64,000 bases of DNA, taken from positions 42,501,777-42,565,776 of the forward strand of contig NC_087066.1 of NCBI RefSeq assembly GCF_963678635.1, in the 5' to 3' direction. The stretch comes from Symsagittifera roscoffensis (Eukaryota; Xenacoelomorpha; Acoela; Convolutidae). Below the pieces are notes generated by a model. It worked only from the letters and a program-made list of their open reading frames with translations, had not been told where the DNA came from and did no database searches. Made by a program: the position numbers and the translations under genes. This document shows, in pieces, positions 11,577-22,567 of the stretch (position 1 is its first letter; the number at the start of each line of letters is the position of its first letter).

Positions 11577-11860
11577 ATGACCAACTTTTATCCAGTAAAT
11601 ACAACAGCATTTAATTTAAAACTAAAATTAAAAAATAAATCCACAAAATTATTTGGTATATCAACAATATCCAAAAAGATCAAATCACAATTTTGTCCAA
11701 ACACCCACACAAAAATATTCACGAATTAACCATTCTTTCCAGCAGCAATACCCCAGACATAACTTCTATCTTAAAAAAGCTTAAACAGCCCCATAGCACT
11801 ATTGATCTATCTAACAAAAATTCGCATTCATGGAACCCAGCAAACTTCATTGTAACTTAA
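11577..11860 (+). pseudogene. Small ORF upstream of gag, unit 2 (frameshifted)
   Basis: Starts at ATG 11577 and matches unit 1 through NLKLKLKNK. It then shifts frame near 11650 and resumes the match with IIWYINN, KDQITIL, KHP and TPDI, ending at TAA 11858-11860. Nucleotide divergence from unit 1 is large, while the amino-acid pattern is recognisable after the single shift. That suggests an old duplication that was kept coding for some time. Confidence 0.5.
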
Positions 11861-11953
11861 ATACATTTATTTCAGTCCGTACAATTGATCAGTACACAAC
11901 ACATCCAAACCCTTCATATATTGTTAACAAAACATTGAGTGAATTAAACAAAG

Positions 11954-13049
11954 ATGGCAAACGTAAGTAGCATACCCAGATTTAGCTCTCGAAAAGTTTA
12001 CCGGCTTAGATCCGAATGAAGATGCAAGAGATTTTCTTGATATAGTAGAGAAAAAGATAGCATTTTCCCTAGGCACTAGACCAGGAGATACAGGTGACGA
12101 ACAAGACGCATATGATAACAGACAAAGAGCCTTATTTGGTTCAATATTAAGAGGTCCAGCCGCTCAATGGTATCAGGGACTAGCAGCAAACTTACCTTGG
12201 AATCATATAAGAGATCAATTCATAGATAGATTCACTGATGATAAGGATAAATATGGGAGACGAATAGAAGCAGAAAACATAAAAAGACAACCTGATGAAT
12301 TCATTAAAAGCTACATACATAGATTAAGCACTGCAGTAGACCGTGGATGGCCTAATCCAACTTTTAATGATGATCAAAGAACAGCAAAGAAAATGGAATT
12401 CTTTGTACGCGGCTTAAGCCCGCCAGGCTTGAAACAAAAGGCTCATCAATTCCTAATTGAGAATCCACCCGCAACATGGCAACAATTAAAAGATCATATT
12501 GCAACAAAAGACTTAAGTTTTGCAGTAAGTAGTGAGTTTACTGGAACAGCCTCAAGTAGTGTTGATAATAAGTTGGAGATAGAAGGAATAAAGGATCAGC
12601 TTAAGGAGTTAACAGGACTAATGAAAGATCATAAAATAAACGCAGCTTATAGTCCACATGAGCATAGAAACAAACAAAACAACCCAATGTTTTGCAATTG
12701 GTATTGCATGTCAGGCCATACGATAAGACATTGCTTCAAATATAACGATCAACAGGAGCAAAATTATGACTCGCTTCAATTAAGAGAGAATTCAAACAGA
12801 AGTTACCATAACTATAGCAAGAGTAGGTCAAGAGTAGACAATAATTTCAATGATATAAATCCCCAACAAGAATTCAGGCATTTGTCAAATTTCAAGGAAA
12901 GTTCTCAATCGCGTGACATGTCGAACAGTAAAAAATCCTTCAACGAAAATAACGATTGTCATTCACCTTACCAGATCCACAACTTTAGTGATGATGACAT
13001 TCCGGGAGACTATACCGATAATGAGTGTGAACTTGTTAATTTAAACTAG
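11954..13049 (+). pseudogene. Gag of family A (capsid plus altered zinc knuckle)
   Basis: An ATG at 11954 leads into the frame, but one frameshift near 11972 separates it from the long frame, which is open from about 11976 to the stop at 13047-13049 (about 357 codons). Early motifs (EKFTGLDPNEDARDFL, GPAAQWYQGL, DQFIDRF, FVRGL) are typical of Ty3/Gypsy capsid. A zinc knuckle follows at about 12692-12733 but reads C-NWY-C instead of CxxC: the second Cys position is Tyr and a Cys sits one place later. The rest is Ser/Asn-rich. Gag forms the particle and binds RNA. Confidence 0.75.
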
Positions 13050-13757
13050 ATCAGTCTCCGTCCGAACAAAAAATACAATTATATATTAATTTATACCAAC
13101 ATCCCGTCGGAGACAAAAATAAAAATAACGGTCTGGAAACCCAATTTCTACTAGACACTGGAGCAACATGTTCAATATTGTAAGATACAGCCTCTACAGC
13201 TGAATAAATGTAGATCAAATACAGTTGCTGTTAATGGAGAAAAACTTAAACTTATAGGTTATACTAATTTTGACTCAACTTTTGGTACAAACACTAATAA
13301 TCCGGTAAAAATCACAGCATGGATTTCAGCCGAGAACGGATGCGATCTAAATATATTAGGAATTGATTTCATTTCTCACAACTTTAAGTCATTAAATTTT
13401 CCAAATTTAAACTTAGAATTAAAAAAATACCCAGATATAACAGTTCCTATCAGTGTCATAAGAAGCAAAAGCTATCCATATCTAAGCTTTTATCAAAATG
13501 TACTTCTTGATAAAAATATAACTATTGCACCAAAATCATCCCGCGTAATTTCAATTTCTCCAGCAGGCATGGTTTTCAAAGTAGGAACATCGTTTAGAAT
13601 TGATAAGTCCTTAGAACAAAAAGGCATCAATGCAAAAAGCACTTATTGTAGGAATGAAATTAAGTCAATGCCTATCGTACTAAAAAATTCCAGAGAATCA
13701 AAAGTAGATATAAGCAAAGGTGTAATCGGCCAAACGTTTGAAAACATAGAAATATAA
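13050..13757 (+). pseudogene. Protease region of family A pol (truncated)
   Basis: Just after gag a frame encodes the aspartic protease active site FLLDTGATCSIL (about 13140-13180), then meets a stop. A neighbouring frame carries on with the flap and second conserved motif (NILGIDFIS, about 13345-13375) and runs to TAATAA at 13755-13760. Reverse transcriptase motifs should follow but none are seen before the coiled-coil ORF, so most of pol is deleted or was never part of this unit. Retroviral-type proteases process Gag-Pol as dimers. Confidence 0.7.
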
Positions 13758-15368
13758 TAAACCCATTTCTTCCTGCTTTAAAAATATTAATTTTCATTAA
13801 AGCTTTTATAACGCTTTAAGTTTGTGAAATTTACTTAACGTTTTGTATACTGAGCAGTAAATCTAATTTAATCTTACCAAAAAATAAGATTACGAGTATT
13901 ATCCTACAATTATACTACAATGAATAGCGATTCTGTATGACACCCAGAAGGATATGCCAAAATGCATGAACACGGATTTAATTTTTAACCGAGATCGAAA
14001 ACAGTCAAGTACGCTAACAATTTTGGACCATCCTCAAAATCAAATAAAGATAGAGGGATCGGAAACCAACGGCTCAGACAAAAAAAGTTTTCCGACTTCA
14101 ACATATTTGCAAAAAAAAATTGCAAAAGGCCAGGAGTTTAAAATATTACAGTTTTACGAGTCTATGAATAATTTCATTTTCAGGCGGTTTTATTAACTGA
14201 AAATTCAGTATTACACTTAAGGGAATGTCAAATTACCCTACGTACAATAACGAGAGTTAATAGAGTAAAACGTTTGATGAAAGAACTAGCCAATGTAAAA
14301 TTGTAACAAACTCATTCTGCGAAGTTATTTTGCACCATCGGATTCCTCTTAGGGCCCAAGTAGGGACCGATGACAATAATTATTATCTTTGTAGTTTTCA
14401 AGTTACAAAATGCAAACTAGAAGAAATTCATCAAAAAGGGAAATATCACCTCCTTTCTTCTCAACACATTGATAAAAATTTTCATCAATATTCTCTATCA
14501 AAAAATGGGCGAACAACGTTTTTCGACCCGACCCGCCGCAGATTTATGCTAGCATTTGTTGGTAGCTTCATGTAGCCTTTTTAAAATTATGGTACCATAT
14601 TCTATCAACAACGCAAGTGCTTGTTGGTGGCTGTATGCAGCCTTTGATACTCTTATGATTCACTCCTCACAATTTGGCCAAAATATCAATTCGGTAGTTC
14701 AAAATCCACAACATGTAGGCATTTAAACCCTTAGAAACAACAAATTTTCAGAAGCAACACTTTGAAAGAAAATTGGACCGCATCATCCTTAAGATTGTTT
14801 ACGTTAAATTTTTGCATCATAAAGTTCAGGATGACTTTCTGTACTAAAGATGTGAACATGGATTGATGCAGAGGATTAAAACCAAAGAGAAACTAATAAA
14901 CTTATCTTTTTGAAAATTACACAGTTTGCAAATTGTCTGTTTAATTTCCCTTTTCTACGATATTTCATTTTGATTTGATTCTAATTCAAATCTTTTCTAT
15001 TTTCTATCAAAAAATGTAACAAAAATTGCTGGTTATGACTATTAACTAACGCCCAAATTTCCATTTTTGCTTTAACTACATAAGTTTAATATCTGAGCTT
15101 AACTCAGTGTCGGAAAATGCTTTATTCCTGTGGTTAATAAACACCATGATCGTCTTTCTTCATTTGTATTCCTGTGGTTAATAAACACCATGATCGTCTT
15201 TCTTCATTTGTTTTCCGTGGTGGGTTTGTGTGAAACCACAAGATCATATTTTCCACCTTTTATATATATACAATTTTACACTTTGTCCTTCATTGTCCAA
15301 ACATTTGATAATTAGCCTTAATATCCGAATGTAATTCGGGATTTTGAATATTTGGTCATTATATATTG
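13758..15368 (+). other. Family A internal region without recognisable domain
   Basis: Two short plus-strand ORFs (13954-14196, 14330-14575) have no recognisable motif. From 14773 the sequence matches copy 1 (1673 on). A direct repeat of about 40 bases around TTCCTGTGGTTAATAAACAC (15125-15205) is also present in copy 1. Neither a reverse transcriptase YxDD nor an integrase motif was found. Confidence 0.45.
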
Positions 15369-16056
15369 ATGTTTAGCAAAATGGAATATGACCCAATTTT
15401 AAACTGGAACTGCAGAAATGCAGACCCAGCACCAGAGGAGTTTAAAAGAAAGCTGCCTCTCAGGAAGAAACAACGGAAACCTGTAGCAGTTCAATCTTTG
15501 TCAATGGACGACGGGTTAAATAAGAACCCTCGCAATTTTCCCAGTTTAACCCAAAGATTGGAGCTGCAGAAGGGCAGAGAAACCAAATTGGATACGGAAA
15601 ATCCAAAATATATAACGAGTTTAAAGTACTCAATAAAGGAAAAATATATAACAGATGGAAACTGCCATCGTTCATTGAAGTCGTCAACTCAACGACAATG
15701 GAAAAGGCGATGATGCCTATCAATTTCATAACCCAGCAAGAAGTCGTTATAAAGAACGAAACCAACTTCTGGAAATTAAAGAAGAGGGAGGAACACGGCT
15801 ACATCCTCAAGGCAGGAGGCACGCAAGTCACCATCCCGTTTGAGGGAATAACTGCCTTTCCGAACCATGTAAAAAACAAAGAGTAGAACAATACGACATT
15901 CAAGAACTTACGGACGGAATGAGCAGACTACGAATCAAGAACAAAATCGAAAAGAAGAAAATCGTGAAGTTGCAACAAAAACTCGAGGCTTCACAGAGGA
16001 AGATAGCGATCCTCAGATCATACAACGTGGAGCTAGAAGCCGGAAGGAAGCTCTAG
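15369..16056 (+). pseudogene. Family A coiled-coil ORF, copy 3 (frameshifted)
   Basis: Starts at ATG 15369 (MFSKMEYDPILNW). It is basic in the first 45 residues, then has a middle part ending in a Gly/Ile/Pro-rich stretch (AGGTQVTIPFEGITAF). The C-terminal coiled coil (about 15900-16050) is open to TAG 16054-16056, where copy 1 has a stop. Frameshifts occur near 15645 and 15870. The two copies break at different places, so an ancestor carried an intact ORF of roughly 230 codons. There is no signal peptide or transmembrane segment. Function unknown. Confidence 0.6.
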
Positions 16057-16187
16057 AAAAAGCCTAACTTATCTTCATAACTTTTTCACTTGATGTTCTT
16101 TTTAAATTTTATAACTATAGTATTTAACCATTAAAGTGTTTAATTTTTCATCATGGTAACTGTAAGAATCGAACAGCTTAATTTTCT

Positions 16188-16201
16188 AAAAAAGGGGTGA
16201 G
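16188..16201 (+). other. Polypurine tract
   Basis: AAAAAAGGGGTGAG directly before the 3' LTR, conserved in copy 1 at 3117-3132. Confidence 0.7.
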
Positions 16202-16202
16202 T

Positions 16203-17354
16203 TGTAGTATTGAGAAATACTACACAGACAAAAGACCATTGTCTTAATTGTTTATTTAACGACCCAATTCTAAAGTGGAGCGTGCCATTTAAATTAAAGC
16301 CTCTTTTCACTAAATCAGATATTGACTGATTTACTCTTAATAGGACTATAAAATCTTGTTTTGAAAGTCCACTCCTTTTTAAATACTTGTCCAATTTTTC
16401 TCATTTTTCAAGCTCAATATTTTAAAAGGGCGGCGATTTTTAATACATCCCTTTTAATATACTTGAAACAAACTGGATAAATATTTAGCAGTCTTGCCGG
16501 CTGCACTGAAATTCTCCTTGCTTTGATTAAGCAGAGATGCACCTGCAATATGATGCATCAGAGAGAGTAATATGAATTTTTAATCAGACAAACTGAAGGC
16601 TGCGGTTTTTATCAAAGGGGACTAATAAGGTAAAGATATTTGATTTGAAAAAATCAAATAAAAACTAGTTGAAAATTCCCTTATTAGAAAGGGAGAACAA
16701 AGGAGCAGGTGAAACCTGAATAATTAAAGATTGAATCAGCCGCCGGTTTATGCTTACAAGCAAAAGGACTGGCCTAAAATCTTCAGTGTTTCATTTTGCT
16801 CAGTTAGCAGCAAGTTAGATATCTTCAGTTAGATCTTTTCAAAAAATAAAAAAATTTTTCTTTTCTGCATTTACAGTAAAGTTAAACTAGTCTTTTTTCA
16901 CAAATAAAATAGAGAATAAATTCTCATTTCAAGTTCGATAAAATTATAAAACGAGATACTCGAGATAACCCCATCTGAGGAAGTCTGGACTACAAGTACC
17001 CAAAGGACTACGGCAAGACGAAACTGACAACCAAACCAGAAGTGCCAAGTGGACAACATCAAGGCAACCCAAGAAATACTACTCAGTCATCGACCTTAGT
17101 AAGAAGATAAAAGATTGATGAACAAAATAAGATTAACTCAACCTCCCCTCATAGGTATATTTCTTTAAGCTGTTCGATTCGCTTATATAATCTAATTACC
17201 CAGTGCTCTGTATTTAACCAACTAATTAATTCATACCTTTTCTAACTATTGTTTCTACTCTATTTTTTGTCAAGACAACTTGACGATTTAAGGTGAGACT
17301 TATAATTTAGGATAAAATTACTAAGCATTCAACCAGCAATGAACGCTTAGTAAA
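16203..17354 (+). repeat. Family A 3' LTR
   Basis: An LTR of about 1152 bp, closest to 7614-8766. Both share, for instance, the deletion-bearing stretch around CCATCTGAGGAAGTCTGG that copy 1 lacks. It ends GCTTAGTAAA, followed by GTTT. The antisense ORF at 16394-16140 recurs. Confidence 0.75.
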
Positions 17355-17559
17355 GTTTCATGAAACTCGACCACGTAGTTGTCGAGATATTTCAGTTGGG
17401 ATCCATTTCTTTGTTTGTAGTAAAAAATAAACATAAACCGGTAAATAAACTTGGTGCATTAGCTAAGGAAACCACTTAAACTTGGTTTAAATTAATGAAA
17501 ATTTTGGGACCAAAATAACATCTTGCACCCCGCAGCCGTTTAGGAGGAAGGATGTTAAT

Positions 17560-17775
17560 TTGTTTCGAAGTTCGATTATTCAGCCAATGACAATAGAACA
17601 TTTAAACGCGATGCTAACAAAAATTTACTTCAAATTGAATGCTGGGGTGGAGGATCTAAACTTGGACTATTTGGTGGGGGAGCGTTTTAACTTGATCCAT
17701 ATTTCGTTACAAAAAAAACGACGAGGAGTACCAGCGTTAGCAAATTCAAGTAATATGAAAAAGAGTAGTAATTAA
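17560..17775 (+). pseudogene. Possible tyrosine-recombinase-like (DUF3504/Crypton type) fragment
   Basis: A 71-residue ORF (MTIEHLNAMLTKIYFKL... then YLVGERFNLIHISLQKK) recalls the N-terminal helical pattern of DUF3504/Crypton-type recombinases (short helix, FY, DG-like loop, tL..lr..i...L). The resemblance rests on hydrophobic spacing only and no catalytic residues are present. It may be chance. Confidence 0.2.
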
Positions 17776-18119
17776 AGAGTCACGTTGTTAGTGACACTAG
17801 AAAGTAGTTTCAAAACAAATTCAGCTGTGATATATCATAATTCTATCAGTTGTAACAACAAAAACCGACAACGAAAAAAAAATGGCATCAAATTATTTGG
17901 ATCTTGTCAACTCTATTTCCCATCACTTATGTGATATATTATGTTTTTTTGAGTACGCTCTCTGCAGAAAAGAAATTGTGCACTGCACTGTGTACTACTT
18001 TTGAGTCGACTAAAGAAAACACTTTGAAAAAAACGTCGTATTCCATTTTCAGACCAAATTTTGTGATGGACGACAATTCGTAACAAACGACAATTCATAA
18101 CAGGCAAGAAAGCAAAACT

Positions 18120-18205
18120 TTCTAAAAGGAGACTATTCGTATCAAGCGATGATTCGTATCAAGCGATGATTCGTATTAAGCGATGATTCGTATCAAGCAA
18201 TAATT
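18120..18205. repeat. 17-bp minisatellite
   Basis: About four to five tandem units of GATGATTCGTATCAAGC, slightly degenerate, with related half-units just upstream (ACAATTCGTAACAAACG). Confidence 0.75.
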
Positions 18206-18309
18206 TTTATCATCGTTTTGTTTGATGTTCAATAATTAAAAGAAACAATTAAGAGCCTAATAACCTGAAGGATTTCCAGAATTCAGCTTATCTCTGTGGT
18301 ATATTACTA

Positions 18310-18525
18310 TGATAAAATGTTACTTTGTTGTAGCTAATTCTAAGTTAAAACTATTAAAAAGAATAAGAATTAAGATGAATTAGTCGGTAAGTTAAAACAT
18401 TAAAACAATGAGCGATCATTCTCTCCGCCGGAGAAAATGGCCAATGAAGGTCATATAGGAGTGACCAGTTAATTAGACTAAATACGTTTTGCAACAGATG
18501 CAAAACATGGTGTAAATCACAACAT
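18310..18525 (-). repeat. 3' LTR of the 18-24 kb Gypsy element
   Basis: On the element's strand it begins TGTTGTGATTTACACC and ends AACATTTTATCA (TG...CA). A short purine run, CTTAGAGGAA (18526-18535 reversed), precedes it as a likely polypurine tract. Confidence 0.9.
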
Positions 18526-19013
18526 TCCTCTAAGCAGGAAAAAATTTTAAATTACGTTTAAAAGTAAAGAATACGAACTAACTGAGTCAGAGTCCTTTCT
18601 TCCCCTTTAAGGACGAGGAAAAAAATTTAAAGCGCCGCAAAATGGGTAACTGGCAGTAACTAAAGCACCCCTAAAGCACTAAATACTGCTACGATGGAAA
18701 TGGAAAAAAAAATGATTATCCGGTTATCCGACGGATAAGAGCGAAGTAAGTTAAAAGATATAATATGACGAAGTTATCACCAGGTTATAAATGAAAGCAC
18801 TGAATTGAATCGCGCTAAGTAGATGTAAATCCGAACAATAATTTATGAGTATGGTATGATATTTCCAAATACTGATAATTTATCCGAAGGAATTGATTAG
18901 TTGCGGGGATTAATATACTCAAAAGCTTTCAGTTCCATCTAGTTTAGCACCGGTTTGTAAAGTAGGGAATACTCAATGGTAAGAAAATTAACGGTTGGAA
19001 TTGTGCTTGGTGA
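18526..19013 (-). other. 3' untranslated part of the Gypsy element
   Basis: Non-coding AT-rich sequence between the end of the pol tail and the 3' LTR. No domain or repeat is seen. Confidence 0.5.
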
Positions 19014-20336
19014 TTACAAATTTCTGTATTCATTTAAGAAGTTTTCTAGTTCTGTGTTAAAAAGTTCACTGTCAAGCTCGGAATGCTCTCCAAAATTTTC
19101 TAATTCCATCCTCAGTGATTCGTCAGTTGATGGGGTGGATGTTTGGTGTGGAGATGGTGAATCGGAATCTAGCACAATTAACTCCGCCGGAGCCGTGTTG
19201 TTATCAGTCTCGTGAGTATCATCTATTTCTATCACGATGGGGTCGGCCGCTGAACCAGAGGTTTCATGAGAAATTTCTACGGCATCTATAAAATATCTTT
19301 GACCGTAAAATTTTGGTGGGCCAACATTTCTACTAGAACGGCGGATGGTGGGAGGAGTTTTACCGGGTATATTGGTGGGATTGAGAGGTGGAGTGCACTC
19401 GTCTGTTGAATCGTTTATTTCGTAGACCGGGAAGTCTGTGATTGAATCAAAGTCCGTTGGATTACACTCGTCTTGTAAAACCCGTTGTTTGGTGGTAAGT
19501 TCATCCTCTCCCTGGGTCGCGGTTCTCTGTTCCGTTGTACTAAGGGTTCGACGAGCCGGGATAACGCTTATTGGGCACTCGTAAGACTGGTCTATAAGTT
19601 GCTCTCTATTCGGGTCAGTGTCGTCTTTTAAAATCTCAGATTTTATTTCAGGATTGGTTAAGCCGGAATTAGGATCATTTCTATTTGAGAAATGAGGTGT
19701 AAGTGAATCTGAAATAAAGCGCTCTCTGGCTACATCTCTACAAGGAAAACCGCCCGCTATCCATTCCCATTCGCTAGTATCCGAAATATCCGAAGGAATT
19801 AGCATAGATTCATCCGAAGCAAGGTAACCTGGAGGGGTTGACGACTTGTTTGAGCGGCGAGTTTGTCTTCTGGAAGGTTTGTATGATGACCCTGATACAC
19901 GTGTCCTTGTAAGATTGTCAGATGGGTCCTGTTCCAGTTGTCTGCTAGTTCTTTTCATTGGCTTTTTCGTTTTTGGTCTTCGTCTTGGGCCTTCTTGTTT
20001 CTGACCTACTTCAACATTAGGATTAGGAAAGTACGGGAATGAAATATTGCCTTTAAAAGGTCTGATTTTATTTGATGTAGAAATAGGGATCGCAATGTCG
20101 GATTTTCGTAATATTTTTCCGTCGGATAGTTCTACTGTCGAGGTGTTTGAATTTATGATTCTTTTGTTTAGTTCGTTATAGAAACAGTCTCGGTTGATGT
20201 TACCGTGAGTTTTCCGAAGGGTTTTACCTTTGAAGGGACTTTTGATTGATAATCTATTAGGCGTGATTTTCGAGGATGAGGCGTAGTCCGTGTCATAGCC
20301 TTTTTCGGTAGGGGTTTGGTTCTTTTTCGCTATCAA
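19014..20336 (-). pseudogene. C-terminal tail of Gypsy pol, low complexity
   Basis: A 440-codon open stretch, rich in Ser, Thr, Asp, Pro and Arg and predicted to be disordered. Near codon 340 it has RSSRNVGPPKFYGQRYFIDAV. The related element has RRIVGPPNFFGDPRLIDVV at 43227-42877, so this motif is conserved although the rest has drifted. It follows integrase and probably formed the C-terminal extension of the polyprotein; its role in the life cycle is unknown. It is separated from integrase by stops between 20336 and 20592. Confidence 0.65.
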
Positions 20337-20499
20337 ACCGTCCTCTAGTCTATCATCTGCGTTCCAGTCCTTTGCCCGTCCCTTAGACAGTATTGATTTC
20401 CCTTTGTCTAAAATTCCAAAGGAGGGTTTACCAGAAGCTAATTGTTTCCAAATTGTATTTGGTATTCTGTTATAGTGGATTTCGAAAGGCGAACATTTA

Positions 20500-21670
20500 A
20501 TTTTTGATTGGGAAGTTAAATTTAATAGCCAGTAATTTGATTTTCACAGTTTGTACCAATTTTTCGACTAATCCATTGGAACGGTGGTCGCCTACTGTAC
20601 AAAAAATATTTTGATGTTGTTGGAATCACAGAATAATTTAAAATCTTGGCTTGTAAAGCAAGTGGCGTGGTCTACCGTTATTGAATAAGGTATCCCGTGT
20701 AAGAATATATAGTCCTGTAAAAATTCAATAATTGTTTTTGTAGAGGTGGAAGATGTAATTTTTGCCGACGGGAATTTAGAAAATCTGTTGATGCAAAGTA
20801 ATATATATATTTGTTTGACCCCCAATGGGAATCCAAAGGACCAGCGAATTCTAGTTTAAGTTCTTCGTTTGGTTCCGATAATGGTGGAAGTTCACTAATT
20901 TGTGAATTAGGAATGAAAGTTTTCAAGTTCTTACCCGCCGATGTGCACTCTGAACAATTTATTCCGTGGAAGTAAATTTGCCTGTTAATATGAGGCCACC
21001 AGATGTATTGGGCCAAATACTTCATTCCGAATTGACCTGGATGAGTTTCGTGGAGGGTCTTCATCATCGCGTTTCTTAAGGTAAATGGAATAACGAGTTT
21101 ACCGTCCATGTAGAGTAATCCGTCGGATTCGTGTAGGTCTCGGGTGAAATGTTTGAAATAGGAAGAATTTGCATTAATCTTCTCCACCTTATTTTGAAGT
21201 GCTTTAACAATTGGATTCAACATGGGATCGTCTTCTGTCAAGAGAGCTACTAACTTGGCGTTAAATAAAATATTTAAATCCAAGGGTCGATCCGGCAACT
21301 TCAGATTTTCGCGGTATTTTTTAACGAGATTAGCATGATCTGGTAAAAGCGGGTAATCTAAATCTACAGAAATACCGGAAGTGGTGGGATTAATTACAAT
21401 ATTCTTATTATTCATATTAACAGTATCTACAATTTTTTTATCTACAGGTGAATTAATTAAACTACAATTAAGAATTAAAAAATAAAGAAATGCGGAGTTA
21501 GAAATAGAAATAATTAGTGTGTTTGTTTTAGAATAATCCGTTGGAATGCAATTTGAGGTACAAAATTCTGTTCTTTTGTGATTAAATGAACAAATTGGGA
21601 AAGTCGAGTTAATAAGTTTTAGTGCTGCTGCTATTAGGTAATTACGTAATAAAGCGTAATCGGAATTTTC
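20500..21670 (-). pseudogene. Gypsy integrase with upstream Cys-containing linker
   Basis: From 21670 to 21420 is an 80-90-codon linker with C..NHKRTEFCTSNCIPTD. After 21415 comes integrase: the HHCC zinc domain (HETHPGQFGMKYL, WWPH, HGINCSEC), then the first catalytic Asp (LEFAGPLD), a frameshift near 20825, the second Asp (TVDHATCF) and finally GLVEKLV with the catalytic Glu, after a stop at about 20592. Integrase inserts the cDNA into the host genome. All three acidic residues can be read, but not in one frame. Confidence 0.8.
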
Positions 21671-21674
21671 CAGA

Positions 21675-22567
21675 TTAGAACCAATGGCTGAGCAGGTAAT
21701 TCTTAATATTCTCCGACGGATTAAATGATTTGTTAATCTTGTTAATATTTGCTACTACAAATTCCTCGTCGTAGTGGGATATTGGGAAGGCTTTTCCAGA
21801 TGGGATTCTAGAAATAAGATCAGTAAAGCCCATATCCTTTCCTGCTATATGTTTGATTGAAAAATTGAAAGGTAATAATCTGTCTACCCATCTTGTTAGT
21901 CTACTGTGATATGTTTTATTTCCGTGGTTTGGTGATAAAGCGGATAATAAAGCTTTGTGGTCAGTGATCACTTCGAATTCCGATCCGTAAAGGTAATTCT
22001 TGTAATGTTCGACGGCCCATACGACCCCTAGCATTTCGAGCTCGTTCGTAGAATATTTTGACTCGTGAGGGTTTAAAAAGCGTGAAGCAAAAGAAGTTGT
22101 TTTCCAGTCATTCCCGTGGAGTTGTTCGAGCGAAGCTCCCAGACCATTATGTGACGCGTCTGTTTTTACTCTGGTTTTGCGTTTTACGTCGAAGTGGGTA
22201 TTCTCTGTTAGGTTTACAATTTCTTCTTTAATTTTTTCAAACGCTTTTGTATGATCATTGTTCCATTGGAATATTGATTTCTTATTAAGAAGCGGGCGAA
22301 GCGGGCTTCCTAAAGAGGCTAAATTTGGAACAAATTTATTGTATTGGTTCGTAGAACCAAAAAATGATCGTAGTTCTTTCAAATTCTTTGGAATAGGTAG
22401 GTCTTTTATAGCTTTTGATTTGTCGAATAAAGGAGTAATTCCTGATTTTGAGATTTTGAATCCCAACCATTCTATTTCTTTTTGAAAGAATTTGCATTTT
22501 GACCATTTTACCGCGAAGTTATATTCATCTAGAGTGGATAAAATTTTTAACACGATATTCTTGTGGT
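21675..22567 (-). pseudogene. Gypsy RT thumb/connection and RNase H
   Basis: Continues the reverse transcriptase after a frameshift and stop at about 22565: WLGFKI, RSFFGSTNQY and LRPLLNKKS, then RNase H (KTDASHNGLGASLEQ, YSTNELEMLGVVWAVEH, EVITDHKALLSAL, HIAGKDMGFTDLISR). RNase H removes RNA template during reverse transcription. The Asp and Glu residues of the RNase H core are present. The frame ends near 21675 and the linker follows. Confidence 0.85.

Larger units (their letters stand above)
7614..17354 (+). mobile_element. LTR retrotransposon family A, long copy (Ty3/Gypsy-like)
   Basis: Two LTRs of about 1153 bp (7614-8766, 16203-17354) share many private differences from copy 1, which marks them as a pair. 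Between them lie a PBS, a long leader, two small related ORFs, gag, protease, a stretch with no recognisable reverse transcriptase or integrase, a coiled-coil ORF and a polypurine tract. GTTT precedes the left LTR (7610-7613) and follows the right one (17355-17358), which could be a 4-bp target duplication. Pol beyond protease is absent, so the copy cannot move by itself. It is also possible that gag and protease belong to another element nested between the LTRs. Confidence 0.65.
17355..18304. other. Intergenic with a possible recombinase remnant and minisatellite
   Basis: Apart from the two entries at 17560-17775 and 18120-18205, no gene is visible between the family A 3' LTR and the next element. 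Confidence 0.4.

Noticed and set aside
18120-18205. CRISPR-like regular repeats
   Set aside because: Direct 17-bp tandem units with no spacers, in a eukaryotic genome.
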